DNA of 64,000 nucleotides from Dipteronia dyeriana (Eukaryota > Streptophyta > Magnoliopsida > Sapindales > Sapindaceae): NCBI GenBank assembly GCA_032871835.1, contig CM065297.1, positions 61,305,253 through 61,369,252 on the forward strand, in the 5' to 3' direction. Below are positions 48,251 to 59,510 of this stretch, piece by piece. Every line of letters begins with the position of its first letter. Positions within the stretch are counted from its first letter, which is position 1. The translations under genes and the position numbers were made by a program. A model generated the notes under the pieces. That model was not told where the DNA came from. It saw only the letters and a program-made list of their open reading frames with translations, and ran no database searches.

Positions 48251-49099
48251 TTTCCCGGTCTCGAGGCGATCATTGTCGAAATACCATGGCGTTCCTCCTG
48301 GAGGGATTTATCCAGTCCAGGGCATCATGAAGGCTATGGAGCTCTCCTGGTGATGGCGATCCTCCTGGAGGGATTTGATCTGGTCTAGGGTATATCTATC
48401 GTTAGCGAATGGTGATCAAAAGAGAACTTTGATGGATACCGAAATAGAAGGAGATGCAAACTCATGGTGAGCAGATACAGAGTTGATAACCAGCCTCGTT
48501 CTAAGAGCCTTTTCACGAGTAGAATCTCTTGAGATGATCTGCGTTATGGGTGAAGATTGTAGACTGACTTTCCATAAAAGATGCTTTTTATTGTAAACCA
48601 ATCACTAGGAGAGATCGCCCCACGTTGGGGTCACTCCCTCTTCCACATGGTTACTAGAGAGAATAACGAGCTTTAAGTCTTCAAGTGATGTAACTACTTC
48701 GGAAGCCCGTTTAGGGTAGATGAGAGCCTTCAACAATCGTAATGGAGCTCGGGCTTCAATTTTAAACTAATCGGGACCTTTGGGCGCTCCATGAACGGAT
48801 CGAGACCTCGAAGGAACCTGATCGGGACCAAGGTAGCTTGCTAGGGCGATGAATGACCCCAAACATGCTCGAGATGAGTAGTTGCCTAGAGACATGCTCG
48901 GGATTCTAGAAGTTTCCCGTGACTGAGTGAACACTTTGGACCCTTCCGTGATGAGTGGTGACTTACTTGAGCATCGGATGACCTTATATGAATGGAGATG
49001 GGCTATCTGTCTTGTACCGGTTCAGAGCCGTACTTTGATATCAAGGAACCCTCAACAACTGAGAAAAAACTTTGAACCCTCCAAGAGTGGGAAACCTCT
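48251..49099. other. LARD-2 right arm non-coding region, deleted relative to left
   Basis: Contains ~67-bp units (48290-48385) and a stretch matching 44120-44270 inverted. It then jumps near 48800 to sequence matching about 43050, so about 1 kb including the aORF remnant is missing. Confidence 0.65.
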
Positions 49100-50540
49100 G
49101 GGATCTCCTCCATCATATCGGGCTTCGGTTGCTTGCTAGGGCGATGAATGGCCCAGTAAACCTAAAGCAAAGCCTCCGGTCTTGTAACTGTGCTACCAGT
49201 CTAGAAGCTTGCTTAGGCACGTAGGTGGCCTTACCAAATGTGGGAAGCTTCTGAGAGCTCCTCGATCAGATCGGGCTTCAGTGGCTTGCTAGGGCGATGA
49301 ATGACTCGGTAAACATGGAGCTAAGTCACTGGTCTTGTAGTAGTGCCACCGGTCTAGAAGCTTGCTTAGGCACGTAGGTGGCCTTACCAAAGGTGGGAAG
49401 CTTCTGAGACCTCCTTGATTGGATCAGGATTCTATGGCTTGCTGGGGCGGTGAATGGCCCGATAAAAATAAAGCCACCGGTCTGGTACTGGTCCAGAAGC
49501 ATGCTTGGGATTTTTGGAGTCCCCATCAATTTGAAAGGAGGCTCTGGACCATGCTGGGGTGGATAGGGGTCGTAGTTGCTCACTTGGGCGTTGACCTACT
49601 CTATACAAGAAGTGAGGAGCCACTTGGCCTTACAGTGAGGCTGCTAGTCCAGAGGTTTGCTTAGGCATGTAGGAGGCCTTAATAAGAATGGGAAACCTCT
49701 GGGCTCTCATTGATCAGATCGGGCTTCAGTGGCTTGTTAGAGCGATGAATGATCCGGTAAACATGGAGCGAAGCCACCGGTCTTGTAGTGGTGCTACCGG
49801 TCTAGAAGCTTGCTTAGGCTCGTAGGTGGCCTTACTAATTGTGGGAAGCTTCTAAGACCTTCTCCATCGGATCGGGCTTTGGTGGCTTGATAGGGTGGTA
49901 AATAGCCCGGTAAACATGGAGCGAAGCCACCTGGAGGTACAGGTCTAGATGCATGCTTGGGATCCTAGAAGTCCCTAACAATTGAGAGAGGGCTCTGGAC
50001 CATGTTGGAATGAATTAGGAGCTCAGTGGCTCACTTGGTCGTTGATTGGACCTGTATAAGAAGTGCGGAGCCACTTTGCCTTACAATTTGGCTGCTGCTC
50101 CAGAGGTTTGCTTAGGCATGTAGGAGGCCTTACCAAGAGTGGGAAACCTCTGGGCTCTCCTCGATCAGATCGGACTTCGGTGGCTTGCTAGGGTGTTGAA
50201 TGACATGGTACATATTAAGCGAAGCCACCAGTCTTGTAGCGATGCTACCGCTCTAGAATCTTGCTTGGGCAAGTAGGTGGCCTTACCAAATGTGGGAAGC
50301 TTCTGAGACCTCCTCGATCGGATCGGGCTTCGATGGCTTGCTAAGGCGGTGGATAACTCGATAAACATGGAGCGAAGTCACTGGAGGTACTGGTCCAGAT
50401 GCATGCTCGGGATCCTAGAAGTCCCCAGCAACTTAGAGAGGGCTCTAGACCTTGCTGGAATGAATCAGGAGCTCAGTGGCTAACTTAGGAGTTGACCGGC
50501 CCGGTACACGAAGTGAGGAACGCTAAGCCTCTACTGGTGA
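49100..50540 (+). repeat. ~450-bp higher-order repeat, right arm
   Basis: Same subunit types as 32420-34760 and same plus-strand orientation, about 9-10 subunits. Mirrors 40441-42800. Confidence 0.92.
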
Positions 50541-51088
50541 GCTCTAAAGGCTATACAACTGAGTTGGCTTCTTAGATTCATGGGTCGACCTATTGCCTCT
50601 ACCTAGGAGCTTACGAAGGGCAGATAATGAGGCATGAGGGGAACCGTATGAACAGGTCGAAGCCCAGTGGATTAGCTGAATAGGTGATACACTGGTGGCG
50701 GAGCGAATCTGCTGTAGAAGAGCAGGAGAGTTGCATTTCTACTGTACATGAGCTCTCGATGTATCAAAATGGTTCAGCTATATAGAAGATCTTCAAGCAG
50801 GGAGCTACTATATTGGAGCTCCATGATTATCTGAGCAAGTTCACTTCATAGGAGTAGCATAATGAACTGGTTCCACTAGGAATCCCCCGTACCATATTTG
50901 CTCAACAATGAAAGAAACTCGTTAAATGATAAAATGAGCACCACATGCGATGCATAGGCGATATAGACAAGTATGGAGAAAAGATATCGTATATAGTAAA
51001 TGATATTCCATGAATAATGAATATGTTACCTCAATAGTATAATGATACTCATGTAGAGACATAGAGGCTTTCAAAAGGGGTATGGAAA
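50541..51088 (-). other. LARD-2 right leader
   Basis: Non-coding, inverted counterpart of 39901-40440. Confidence 0.65.
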
Positions 51089-51112
51089 TTTTCCACAGAC
51101 GGCGCTAGAAAG
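51089..51112 (-). other. LARD-2 primer binding site, right
   Basis: The minus strand begins CTTTCTAGCGCCGTCTGTGG against the right LTR, showing that this LTR is a 5' LTR in the minus orientation. Confidence 0.75.
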
Positions 51113-53298
51113 TGTTAACAGGAAATCTGTTTAGGATGAGAAATCCCTATTAACGCCCTCAAGATCACTACTGCGAAAGTGGTGGCTGGGGTCGGCATCG
51201 TTGATACCTGACCTGGTCTTGTATGAATATGAAGGAGGATGAAACGAGAGGTAGGAGACAAGCCATCCCGCCCGTCGGGCTTTGTTCTTATAAAGTAGAT
51301 CTGGGGAGCTTGAGGTTCTCTTGCTGGTGTGAAGGGGTTGATCTGGATCCTGGTACCGGTCCTGATCCTCGTCGGGGTTGGAGCCCTTCATGGTACCTGG
51401 AGCTCGGTTCTGAAGCCTGATTCCTTCCTGTAATTCTCCGAACTAGATAGCAAGTAAGGAGGGGGCTTATCTAGCTCCAGTGTCGGAGAGCTCGATTTCT
51501 GCCATAGAGATGATGCAGAAGAGCCCATCAAATTCCTTCGAGCTGGTCTGGGTGGTTTCTCCTCATCTTGATATGCGACTTTAGCATGTAGATCGGAAGA
51601 TAAAAACACTAGGTCCAGCGAGATCGGAAACTAGCTCGCACTCATATACGAATGCATTACACAGGACATAAGTAAGAGAAATCCAAATCTTTTGTAGAGG
51701 GAGGTGGACTGACCAAGGGGGAAAAAGCATCACGAATGATCACATGCTGAAAAACCCCAAGGCAGTATCCGGAGGAAGGGGGAATACCCTTCCTTATGTA
51801 TATATCAAAGAATGCTCCGGGGAGCTTACAAGAATGGTGAATGTAATACAAAGTAGTCGCTCCGGAGAGCTTACAATGGTGGTCGAATGTAGACCGATAC
51901 CAGTATATTCTAGGTAAAGGTAACATATACATTGACGATGTCGAGTGATCTCTAAACGAAGCATGTATCTTCTGTCATTCATCGGAGATCGATTCTATGC
52001 CTTTTACAGACATATTTTTAAATGGTGACTACCTTGGCGTGCAAGTCCCTGGATTCTTCAATCTCCCTATCCTTATTGAGTATGATTCTTTCTTTAATGT
52101 AGTTGATCGGGTCGTGGCTGATATCTCGGAGGGGATGTGATTGTTTCCTTTTCGGACTCTTCCTTCCTTGATAGGCGGGATTCTCTGTTGTAGTTAACCC
52201 CAAAGAATCGGATATGGAGGATATCTTGGAGGTAAAGGCATTTGTTTCCTTTTAGGATTCGTCCACTAATGATGGCCATTAAAGAGTTGAATATTCTCTT
52301 ATTGATGGTGTTGATCATGTCATTAATTGGGTTGACTGCCTCCATTAATACGGTTGACCTTATTTATGGTACTTTAAATGTCATTGAAGTCAATCCTCTC
52401 TTCCTACGTTGCCGAGATGAGAGCTCTAGATCTGCATGTTACTTTGGAGAGGAATTTCATAGATGTTACCTGTGGTGACATTTGATATCCTTTGATGGAG
52501 AGGTACCCTAGGATCCAGTACACTGGCGGGGTCCCCCGGGGACCTCTCGATTGTTATGTAGCCAGATGCTGGTCTTCCCATGGAGCATGTGCTAACCATT
52601 TTAGGGGAAAAATATCTCATAGGGTTGCAACCTTGTAGCTGGGAGCTTGGTTTAGCTACGCCGAGCTTTATCATGGAGCTTGACCCAATTGTGCAGGCTT
52701 CCTAGCGGGGTTACGGGCTTGGCTAGCAGGCCCTGGTCAGGTGTTTGCCATAAACAGGCGCCCTTGGCTCACTTTTGGAAGGGTGGAGAGGTACGCTCGA
52801 TTACTGCTCTTGCTACTTGATTTAACCATGCCAAAATCTACTGTGGATCTTGGCGCTTTTGGTGAGGACGGGGCTTTACAGGCTTCTTCCTTTAATGCTC
52901 AGACAGGTCGAGATTATACCTCGACAGGGCAGGAGGGTCTTTGCAAGACAAGTTTGGCACCTTGTAGGTCTTCTAGTGAAAGTAGAGATAGTAGCAAGCT
53001 CTAGGAGAGTGTCACGAGGTACCTTGATGTCGGGGGACCCAGGTCTTTTCATGTCGACCTAGTTTCAGGCTTTATCCTGGTATAAGGAGCTTGATGCAGT
53101 CTCGTCGGGCTTTATTTGGTAAGCCTGGACACGTGCGAGATGCCTATATGGTATGGGCAGCCTCGCATTGCTTCTGCGTGGTAGCTCTACCTCGGGGACT
53201 TTGATACCTAGTCATACAAGCCTGAATTTGGACCCTTGCTGGAAGGCAGGGAAGTGGAAAATTCTTCTTTGGTCCCTAGCAAAATTTTGCCATTAACA
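51113..53298 (-). repeat. LARD-2 right LTR, minus (2186 bp)
   Basis: Plus-strand reading TGTTAACAGGAAATCTG to TTTTGCCATTAACA. Very similar to 37680-39876 inverted: over a ~90-bp stretch aligned by eye (39300 with 51690) only a handful of bases differ. Carries the 91-codon ORF at 51657-51932 (minus). Confidence 0.92.
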
Positions 53299-53303
53299 AA
53301 AGC
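53299..53303 (+). repeat. Target site duplication AAAGC, right
   Basis: Identical to 37675-37679. Confidence 0.9.
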
Positions 53304-53784
53304 GAAGTCAATGATTTTTAAATTAGATATCCCTCCCGATAAGGGGGGAACGGATTCAGAGAATCATGGTGGGAGATTCACTGGTTTGAACTAACTGGAC
53401 CATGTATAAATATGCCCGACATAAACAACGAAAAGGGGAGGACAGAGAAAAATAAAGAGAAGAAAAAAAGGAGGGAGATTGAACTTCTGCCTAAATTCTG
53501 TAATCAGAACACGGCCTCCACTATTATCTACTATTCGACAATCACGAGGTTACCACCCTATTGTATCCTAGAGAGATTAAGAGTATTTAAGAGTCTTTTG
53601 TACAATATTCACAGCTGATAATAAAGCCATTACATTCCCGTCTTCATTTCACTTATATTTACACATCCATCCTTATTCAATCAAGTGAGGTACCTAAGGT
53701 ACCAACCCAGGCAACCATCTACGTGGTAGTGGTCTCGAGGGTGTTAACCGGGATTTCTCACCTCAAGTAAATTCTCCACTAACA
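53304..53784 (+). repeat. 5' LTR of Tat element C, piece 3 of 3
   Basis: Continues from piece 2 (GAAGTCAATGATTTTTAAA) with TATA-like TATAAATAT at 53405-53413 and ends AAATTCTCCACTAACA before the primer site. Confidence 0.9.
53405..53413 (+). promoter_or_regulatory. Candidate TATA box, Tat LTR C
   Basis: TATAAATAT in CCATGTATAAATATGCCC, at the same relative place as in LTR A (19608) and the LARD-2 LTR (38967). Confidence 0.6.
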
Positions 53785-53808
53785 CTTTATGGCGGTGTCT
53801 ATGGGAAA
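53785..53808 (+). other. Element C primer binding site
   Basis: Begins CTTTATGGCGGTGTCTATGG directly after the LTR. Two or three bases differ from the LARD sites. Confidence 0.72.
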
Positions 53809-54170
53809 CGAACCCACACAATAATTTTTATACTTACAAGTTTGTTGTTTTGCAGTAATAATGAGGCTTCGCTCCTCTTAAGGACAACCCAATTCTTCGG
53901 GACATCCATCTACCCCCTTAACCAAGAAAGGACAGAAAAAGGGAAAGAAATCCAAGCACCATAAACCAGTCTCGCATCAGCCAGACGTAGAGCGGACTCC
54001 AACCCCTCTGGTGGTGAACCATGTTGTGATCAATCAGCATGCAATAACTGTTATGGAAAATGTCCGCCTCAATCTAGCTGCACGAGGAATGATCCTCTAC
54101 TTGCAGATCTCGGAATTTGAGGAGAGGCGAGCCAGCCTTCTGTTAGGTAGCCTGCCTTCGATGGTTGGGA

Positions 54171-54197
54171 CCCCCCCCCCCCCCCCCCCCCCCCCCC
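54171..54197 (+). repeat. (C)27 homopolymer in gag
   Basis: 27 consecutive C, encoding proline in frame with gag. Length may be unreliable in the assembly. Confidence 0.9.
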
Positions 54198-55616
54198 ACG
54201 GATCCATGCCTACCATAGGACATGGCATACAACTTTCATCCGGGACAGGCTAGGGCCCATGCCATTATTCCCGGACAGGCCAACCAACTATAGACCTAGG
54301 CAAGTTAAGTCAACAACTGATGTTCCGCTAAAGACACCTCGCAGCCCTCCTCAACCAATGACTTCCAAAAGGGAACCTTGAACTAAAATCGGGGGTAGTT
54401 GAAAAATTGTTTAAACAGAGCCCGCCCTGAGGATGACAAAGTGGAAGTACCCAGCTCGTCGGGGGGATTTGATAATGACAGGTCCGAGGTCGATTCTAAG
54501 AAGCACGGAAATAAGCGCCTGAGAGACCATCTGGCTAAGATGTAGAAGGAGATCCAGCAGTTGAAAAAAAGAAAGGGTAAGTAGGTCAAAAATGACCCCT
54601 TCAGCGAGATGAACGCCCTCTTCACTAGATGAATCCGGGAGACAGAGCTCCCACTGAAGTTTAAGATGCCATCAGACAAGTTCTCTAGGACTGAGGATCC
54701 TTTGAGCCATTTGGAGAGCTTTGTCCTACAGATGGAAGTCTAAAACACAACCAGGGACGCTATGTGCCGGATGTTCTCTATTACGGTAACAGATTATGCC
54801 GAGACCTTGTTCAGAAAGCTACCCACTAGCAGTGTGGACTCCTTTAAAAAGTTGTCAACTGATTTCTGCTCACAGTTCCAGGGAATAAAATCCAGAGCAA
54901 ATGATCCCTTCCATTTACAGTACGTGATTCAGGAGAGAGGGGAAACCCTCTGGGCTTAGATGGAGTGGTTCCATAAGGAAGTCATCTAAATGGGGGTCTT
55001 CACTGAGAAAGTGACCCTTGCCAATTTCAGGCGGGTAAGCTTTTATGATCCTTTACCAAGCTACCTCCAGAGACCTGCCAAGAGGCCTATGATCGAGCTC
55101 TAGAGCAAGTCGAACTCGATGAGTAGCTTAAGGTTAAGATAGAGCATGACGATATAAGAACGATAAAACGACAGAAGAAGGAAACTCTCAGACCTGAACC
55201 AATTAAGAAAAATCAGAACAAGCCTCCTAATAGTTTGACCTTCTGCTTCCTCATTACTCAACCCAAGCAAGAAAGGTACCTAGTAAGGCAAACCCCTCCA
55301 CGGGTTTTGCCTCCGCCCAAGACAATAGCCCCTACAATGCGAGATGAGAGAGGATAAGATCACTACAACTCCTTAAATACATCCCGTGAAAAGAACTACT
55401 TCCCCATTCTGGATAAGGGGCTATAACAGAAGCCCACACCCATGAAAGCCCCCGTCGATAGAGGGAACTAGTACAAGTACTGTGACGTTCATGAAGACGT
55501 AGGTCAAACACTTTAGAGTGCTATAACCTGCACAACCAGATCGAGGCTCTGATAAGGGAATGATGCTTGATAGATTTCTTGCAACAAGTTAGGGACAATA
55601 TTTAAACTGGGTGGAA

Positions 55617-55621
55617 AGTAT
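55617..55621 (+). repeat. Target site duplication AGTAT, left
   Basis: Identical to 57589-57593 on the other side of the solo LTR. Confidence 0.93.
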
Positions 55622-57588
55622 TGTTGGAACCAAATTCACCGATCACGCAGCGGAAACGGGTTTTTAAATTTTTTTATACAGATCGTAATTTGTATCTGGG
55701 ACCGGTGAACTTTTGATCGTTATTATTTTCGGAACAAATATATATAAAAATTATTACACTAATAAAATATATATGTAAATACAGGAAACTGTAATCAATA
55801 AAAAAAATAGAACCATACCAACGTTTGGAGGCTCCTTCACTTTTCGATTTGCTCCTGGTCAGTACCACTGATCTTCCTAGGTATTCCCGGGATTGGTAAC
55901 TGCGTGTGGGCGCGTCACGATTCTCAGGAACTTAGGATGGAGGGTGTAGAAGAGAAAAGAATAAAAAAAAAAAAATTCTATATATTAATGAACAACACTT
56001 GTACATAAAACCTTTTCTTTCTTTTTGTGGTGTTTGTTCATGCAAACACTTGCACAAAATAACTCACACAAACTTTCACTCACTAGCCTTTTTTTTCTTT
56101 TCAACCAAAAGCCAAAAAACCACTTTTTGTCTTTTGTTAAATACATATATATGTGAGTTGCTGTGCGTTTCACGCACAGCAACATTTTTTTTTAATAAAA
56201 ATATCTTATATTTAATATTTAAAAATATAATCAAATTTATATTTGATTTTTAAAAACTTTCAAATAAAAATATCTCATATCTTTAATTTGATTTTAATTT
56301 TGAATTCAAACTATTTAAATTCAAAAATAAATTATTTAATTTAATAAAATAAAATAATCACATTATCTTATTTTATTCAAAAATAAATATCAACATACAC
56401 TCTCTATTTAGTGATTAATAACATAATTAAATAATCTCATTATTTAAGTTATTTAATCACCATTATCTATTAATTAAATAATCTCATTATTCAATTAATT
56501 CCCGAATAAATACGTGTCACTTTCGTAACACAATTAATTGGACAATCCAATTAATTAACCGTGACCCTTGTTACCTAAATCGATCGGGCTAGCAAGGGGA
56601 CCTAATGGACCCACAATATTTTTAGCTCCAATAATTCTCAGAATCATTAATTAAACTCTTTACTTAATATTCTTCGATTATTAACTCCGGTGTTATTCCA
56701 CTAAAAACCCGAAGCTACACTCGCTCAACTGTAGACGTTTTTACACAGACCGATACAACTCGGTGTCCATCGATATAGCTATAACATATGGTGTGATCCT
56801 CCACAATAGTTCATAATTAGAGATGGGTCATAATGTCCGTTTTACCCCTCTAATTACATATATCCTTTAAGTACCATTGATTCTCTAATGGACAATAAAT
56901 CCTACTTCCTATTGGAATTAGGAGAGCGCTCATATTGTCCAAGCACCGAATCAACCCTTAAAGGAACTACCATCTACTTCTCACAAGAAGGAGTGGATTC
57001 CACTATTGTGTACAAACCTTCCCAGCCACAAGCCAAACCGCAATCCCAACATACAGAGTATATTGATCAGGAAATACATCTGACCTCACCCACGGTATAT
57101 CAAAGACCACGATCTAACCTGAAGGAGTCGATAAGACACTCAAGATTAAGATCACCCATATATAGCCATCATTAGTTGATATATATTAATCTTATCGGTA
57201 AACGGATCTTTGTGTGAGATTCATATAGATCATGGCCCAGTCCTATATGATCACATCATACAAGGTGCCTCCATTCCCATATCTCATATGAATGATTCAG
57301 GATAGAATCACTGTACATTACGGAATGGACCACAACTATAGATTAACCACAAATAAAGTACCCAGCTTTAATTGCTATCTATGGACTCTTTAGATTGCAC
57401 GTCTCTTACTGTATCCATCTATATATGACACTCTTATACACAGTTTTAGATTACATCCGGCAATCCAGGATGTTAATATATACACAATTTTATAAAATAA
57501 ATAACATAACAGAATGAATTGAACCTTTCCTTTTATTTACTTCATAAATTCATTTACAAATTACATGCTTAGGGCATTATCCCCAACA
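55622..57588 (-). repeat. Solo LTR of copia-1 family (1967 bp)
   Basis: Minus orientation; plus-strand reading TGTTGGAACC to TATCCCCAACA. Homologous to 7132-9199. It has no internal domain and is flanked by the perfect 5-bp duplication AGTAT, the expected product of LTR-LTR recombination after an insertion into gag. Confidence 0.95.
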
Positions 57589-57593
57589 AGTAT
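57589..57593 (+). repeat. Target site duplication AGTAT, right
   Basis: Matches 55617-55621. Confidence 0.93.
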
Positions 57594-57790
57594 AAGCTAA
57601 GATCCGCAAGCACACTGACAAGTGAAAAGGGGAGCATGTGGATCTGATGTAGCAAATCTATGTGATACATACCATCACCGGAGGACCCACATTGGCTGAC
57701 ACCTCCAATAATTCTAGAAAAAACCATGTGGGAAGATCCCTAGTGTAGATGAAGGGCGAGGTATCTTCAAGGTTGACTAGAGCATAGCTA
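57594..57790 (+). pseudogene. gag: Element C gag, part after solo LTR
   Basis: Resumes the gag C-terminus: a charged stretch with stops, then ITGGPTLADTSNNSRKN, matching element B near 20300-20345. Continuity with 55621 confirms that the LTR interrupted one gene. It leads into the protease region. Confidence 0.8.
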
Positions 57791-58400
57791 ACCCTCTTAG
57801 TCTACGCAGATTATTTTTACCAAGATGGATGTCTACAACACCGTGCAACCTCATGATGATCCCATGGTGATCATGGTACAGATTTCCAGCTGCATGGTCT
57901 ACCGTGTGCTCGTCGACGCAGGCAGCAACGTCGACATCCTCTTTAGAGATACCTTGAAGAAGCTAAATTTGAAACAATGGTGTCACAATAGCTACACAAC
58001 CCTGCTGTATGGATTCACTGGGGACATGATCATACCTATGAGGTTAAAGATCCTTCCAGTGATCGCTGAAACAGTACCTCGTCAGTAAAATGTTATGACA
58101 GATTTAATGGTGGTAGCCATCGGCTTATAATGCCATACTAGGAAGACCTTTTCTATCGTCTTTGAAGGGGGTCTTGTCAATTTACCACAACATCCTAAAG
58201 TTTCCGGTAGGAGACAAGGTAGGGATGTGCGTGGTGACCAGCAAGCAGCCAGGAAGTGCTATGCAGTATCTTCCAACCCAGCAGCTCTAGCAAAATAGTT
58301 TGAACAGGTTACAATATTCTAGGATGATAAAACACCCGGGATGGCCTTGGTGGATATAGAGCTTGTGCTCACCTAGAGGATAACCCCATGATCCCAAATG
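57791..58400 (+). pseudogene. Element C protease
   Basis: The retropepsin motif reads YRVLVDAGSNVDILF (about 57900-57945). It is in an open frame from 57825 to 58088, with a matching later part (LPVIAETVPRQ). Family members have D-[ST]-G at the active site; here it is D-A-G, a change that may weaken or abolish catalysis. After 58088 the frame shifts and shows the usual linker (ILKFPVGDKVGMC). Protease would cut Gag and Pol. Confidence 0.8.
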
Positions 58401-59160
58401 AAGAAGAAAGAGGCAGGAAATTGGCTAGCAGGTATCTTATAGATGAGCTTGAAGAGATACCTATCCGGATGGATGACCCTTCAAAGGTCGTCAAGATCTG
58501 AGCTTCCTTAGAGCCAGAAGTGAAGAAGGGTCTGATCGGGCTCCTCAAAGAATTTAATGACATCTTTGCCAGGAGTCACGATGAGATGCCTGGGATCCTA
58601 AAGTCATTGGCTGCTCACCGATTAGCATTGGATCCAACCTTCAAACCAGTTGAGCAGAAAATGAGCCACTTTAACACTAAAAGAAATAACGCGGTTCAAG
58701 AGGAAGTAGACAAATTAATCAGAGTGGGCTTCATTAGAGAAGCATGCTACCCCGAATGGATCACCAACGTGGTCATGGTCTCTAAGGCGAATGGGAAGTG
58801 GCGTATGTGTGTTGTCTACACCAACCTTCACCGGGCATGTCCAAAAGATAGTTTTTCTTTACCGAAGATCGATCAGCTGGTTGACTCCAAGTCTAGAAAT
58901 AAGCTCCTGAGCTTCATTGATGAATTCTCGGAGTACAATCAGATTATGATGCATCCAGCTGACCAAGATAAGACAAATTTCATTATCGGACAAGGTTTGA
59001 ATTGTTATAAAGTGATGATGTTTGGTCTCAAGAACGTCGGGGCTACATACCAGCAGCTAGTTAACCATCTGTTCAGACACGAGATTGGAAGGTTGATGGA
59101 GGTATACATCGATGACATGATCACGAAGCATCCGAAAAAGCAGGGAAAGGAGCTGGCATA
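58401..59160 (+). pseudogene. Element C reverse transcriptase, 3' part deleted
   Basis: Open from 58520. RVT_1 motifs in order: NVVMVSKANGKWRMCVVYTN (the first catalytic aspartate region, where Tat enzymes have V-D-Y; here V-Y), ACPKDSFSLPKIDQLVD, LLSFIDEFSEYNQIMMHP, FGLKNVGATYQQLVNHLF and the polymerase box YIDDM (near 59104-59118). Soon after, at about 59155, the sequence jumps to RNase H, so the thumb and connection (roughly 0.7 kb) are missing. It would copy RNA to DNA; this copy cannot. Confidence 0.9.
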
Positions 59161-59510
59161 ATGTTAATAGACCCAAAGGGGGTAGAATGTTGCCATTGTT
59201 TTGGGTTCGGGTTTAAGGCCACCAACAATGAGGCGGAGTAAGAAGCCCTCCTAGCAGGATTGAAGGCAGCCAACCAGCTCAAGGTTGATTACCTGCAGGT
59301 TAAGAGTGACTCATTACTCATAGTCAATCAGGTTTCTGGGGTGTATCAGGCAAAAGGAGATAACATGATTGCCTACTTAAAGCTGGTTCAACTGCTTAAG
59401 AATAAATTTAATGGATTCAATATTAAGCAAGGACCCCGACAACAGAATCATCGAGCAGATGTACTAGCCAAGATAGTTACTAATTGTGGCCAGGCCTTAC
59501 CATAGGGAGT
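59161..59510 (+). pseudogene. Element C RNase H, N-terminus missing
   Basis: Begins at MLIDPKGVECCHCFGF, equivalent to IVLIDPEWMKCCHYF in element A, so the first catalytic aspartate (YNDGAS in A) is deleted. Then TNNEAE, a stop near 59239, VKSDSLLIVNQVSGVYQAK and RADVLAKI, ending at a TAG near 59503. Confidence 0.86.

Larger units (their letters stand above)
37680..53298. mobile_element. Palindromic LARD-like insertion (LARD-2, 15.6 kb)
   Basis: Order: 5' LTR (+) 37680-39876, internal (+) 39877-45725, 3' LTR (+) 45726-47283 lacking its last ~30 bp, then internal (-) 47284-51112 and a 5' LTR (-) 51113-53298. Both outer ends are LTR starts (TGTTAATAGC and, inverted, TGTTAATGGC). A perfect AAAGC duplication bounds the whole, and the flanks rejoin LTR C. 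The two arms carry the same modules in mirror order. The three LTRs resemble each other more than the LTRs of LARD-1. No gag-pol. Confidence 0.88.
53861..55621 (+). pseudogene. gag: Element C gag, part before solo LTR
   Basis: The probable start is ATG 53861 (MRLRSS, then TAA at 53879); the same frame continues to NVRLNLAARGM and runs through a (C)27 tract. The Retrotrans_gag core is clear: EDPLSHLESFVLQMEV, then DAMCRMFSITVTDYAETLF, then KLSTDFCSQFQG. Near 55470 a Tat-type zinc-like segment reads YKYCDVHEDVGQT, and after frameshifts LIDFLQQVRDN. Gag forms the particle and binds RNA. At least eight stops or frameshifts are present, and the solo LTR splits the gene at 55621. Confidence 0.87.
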
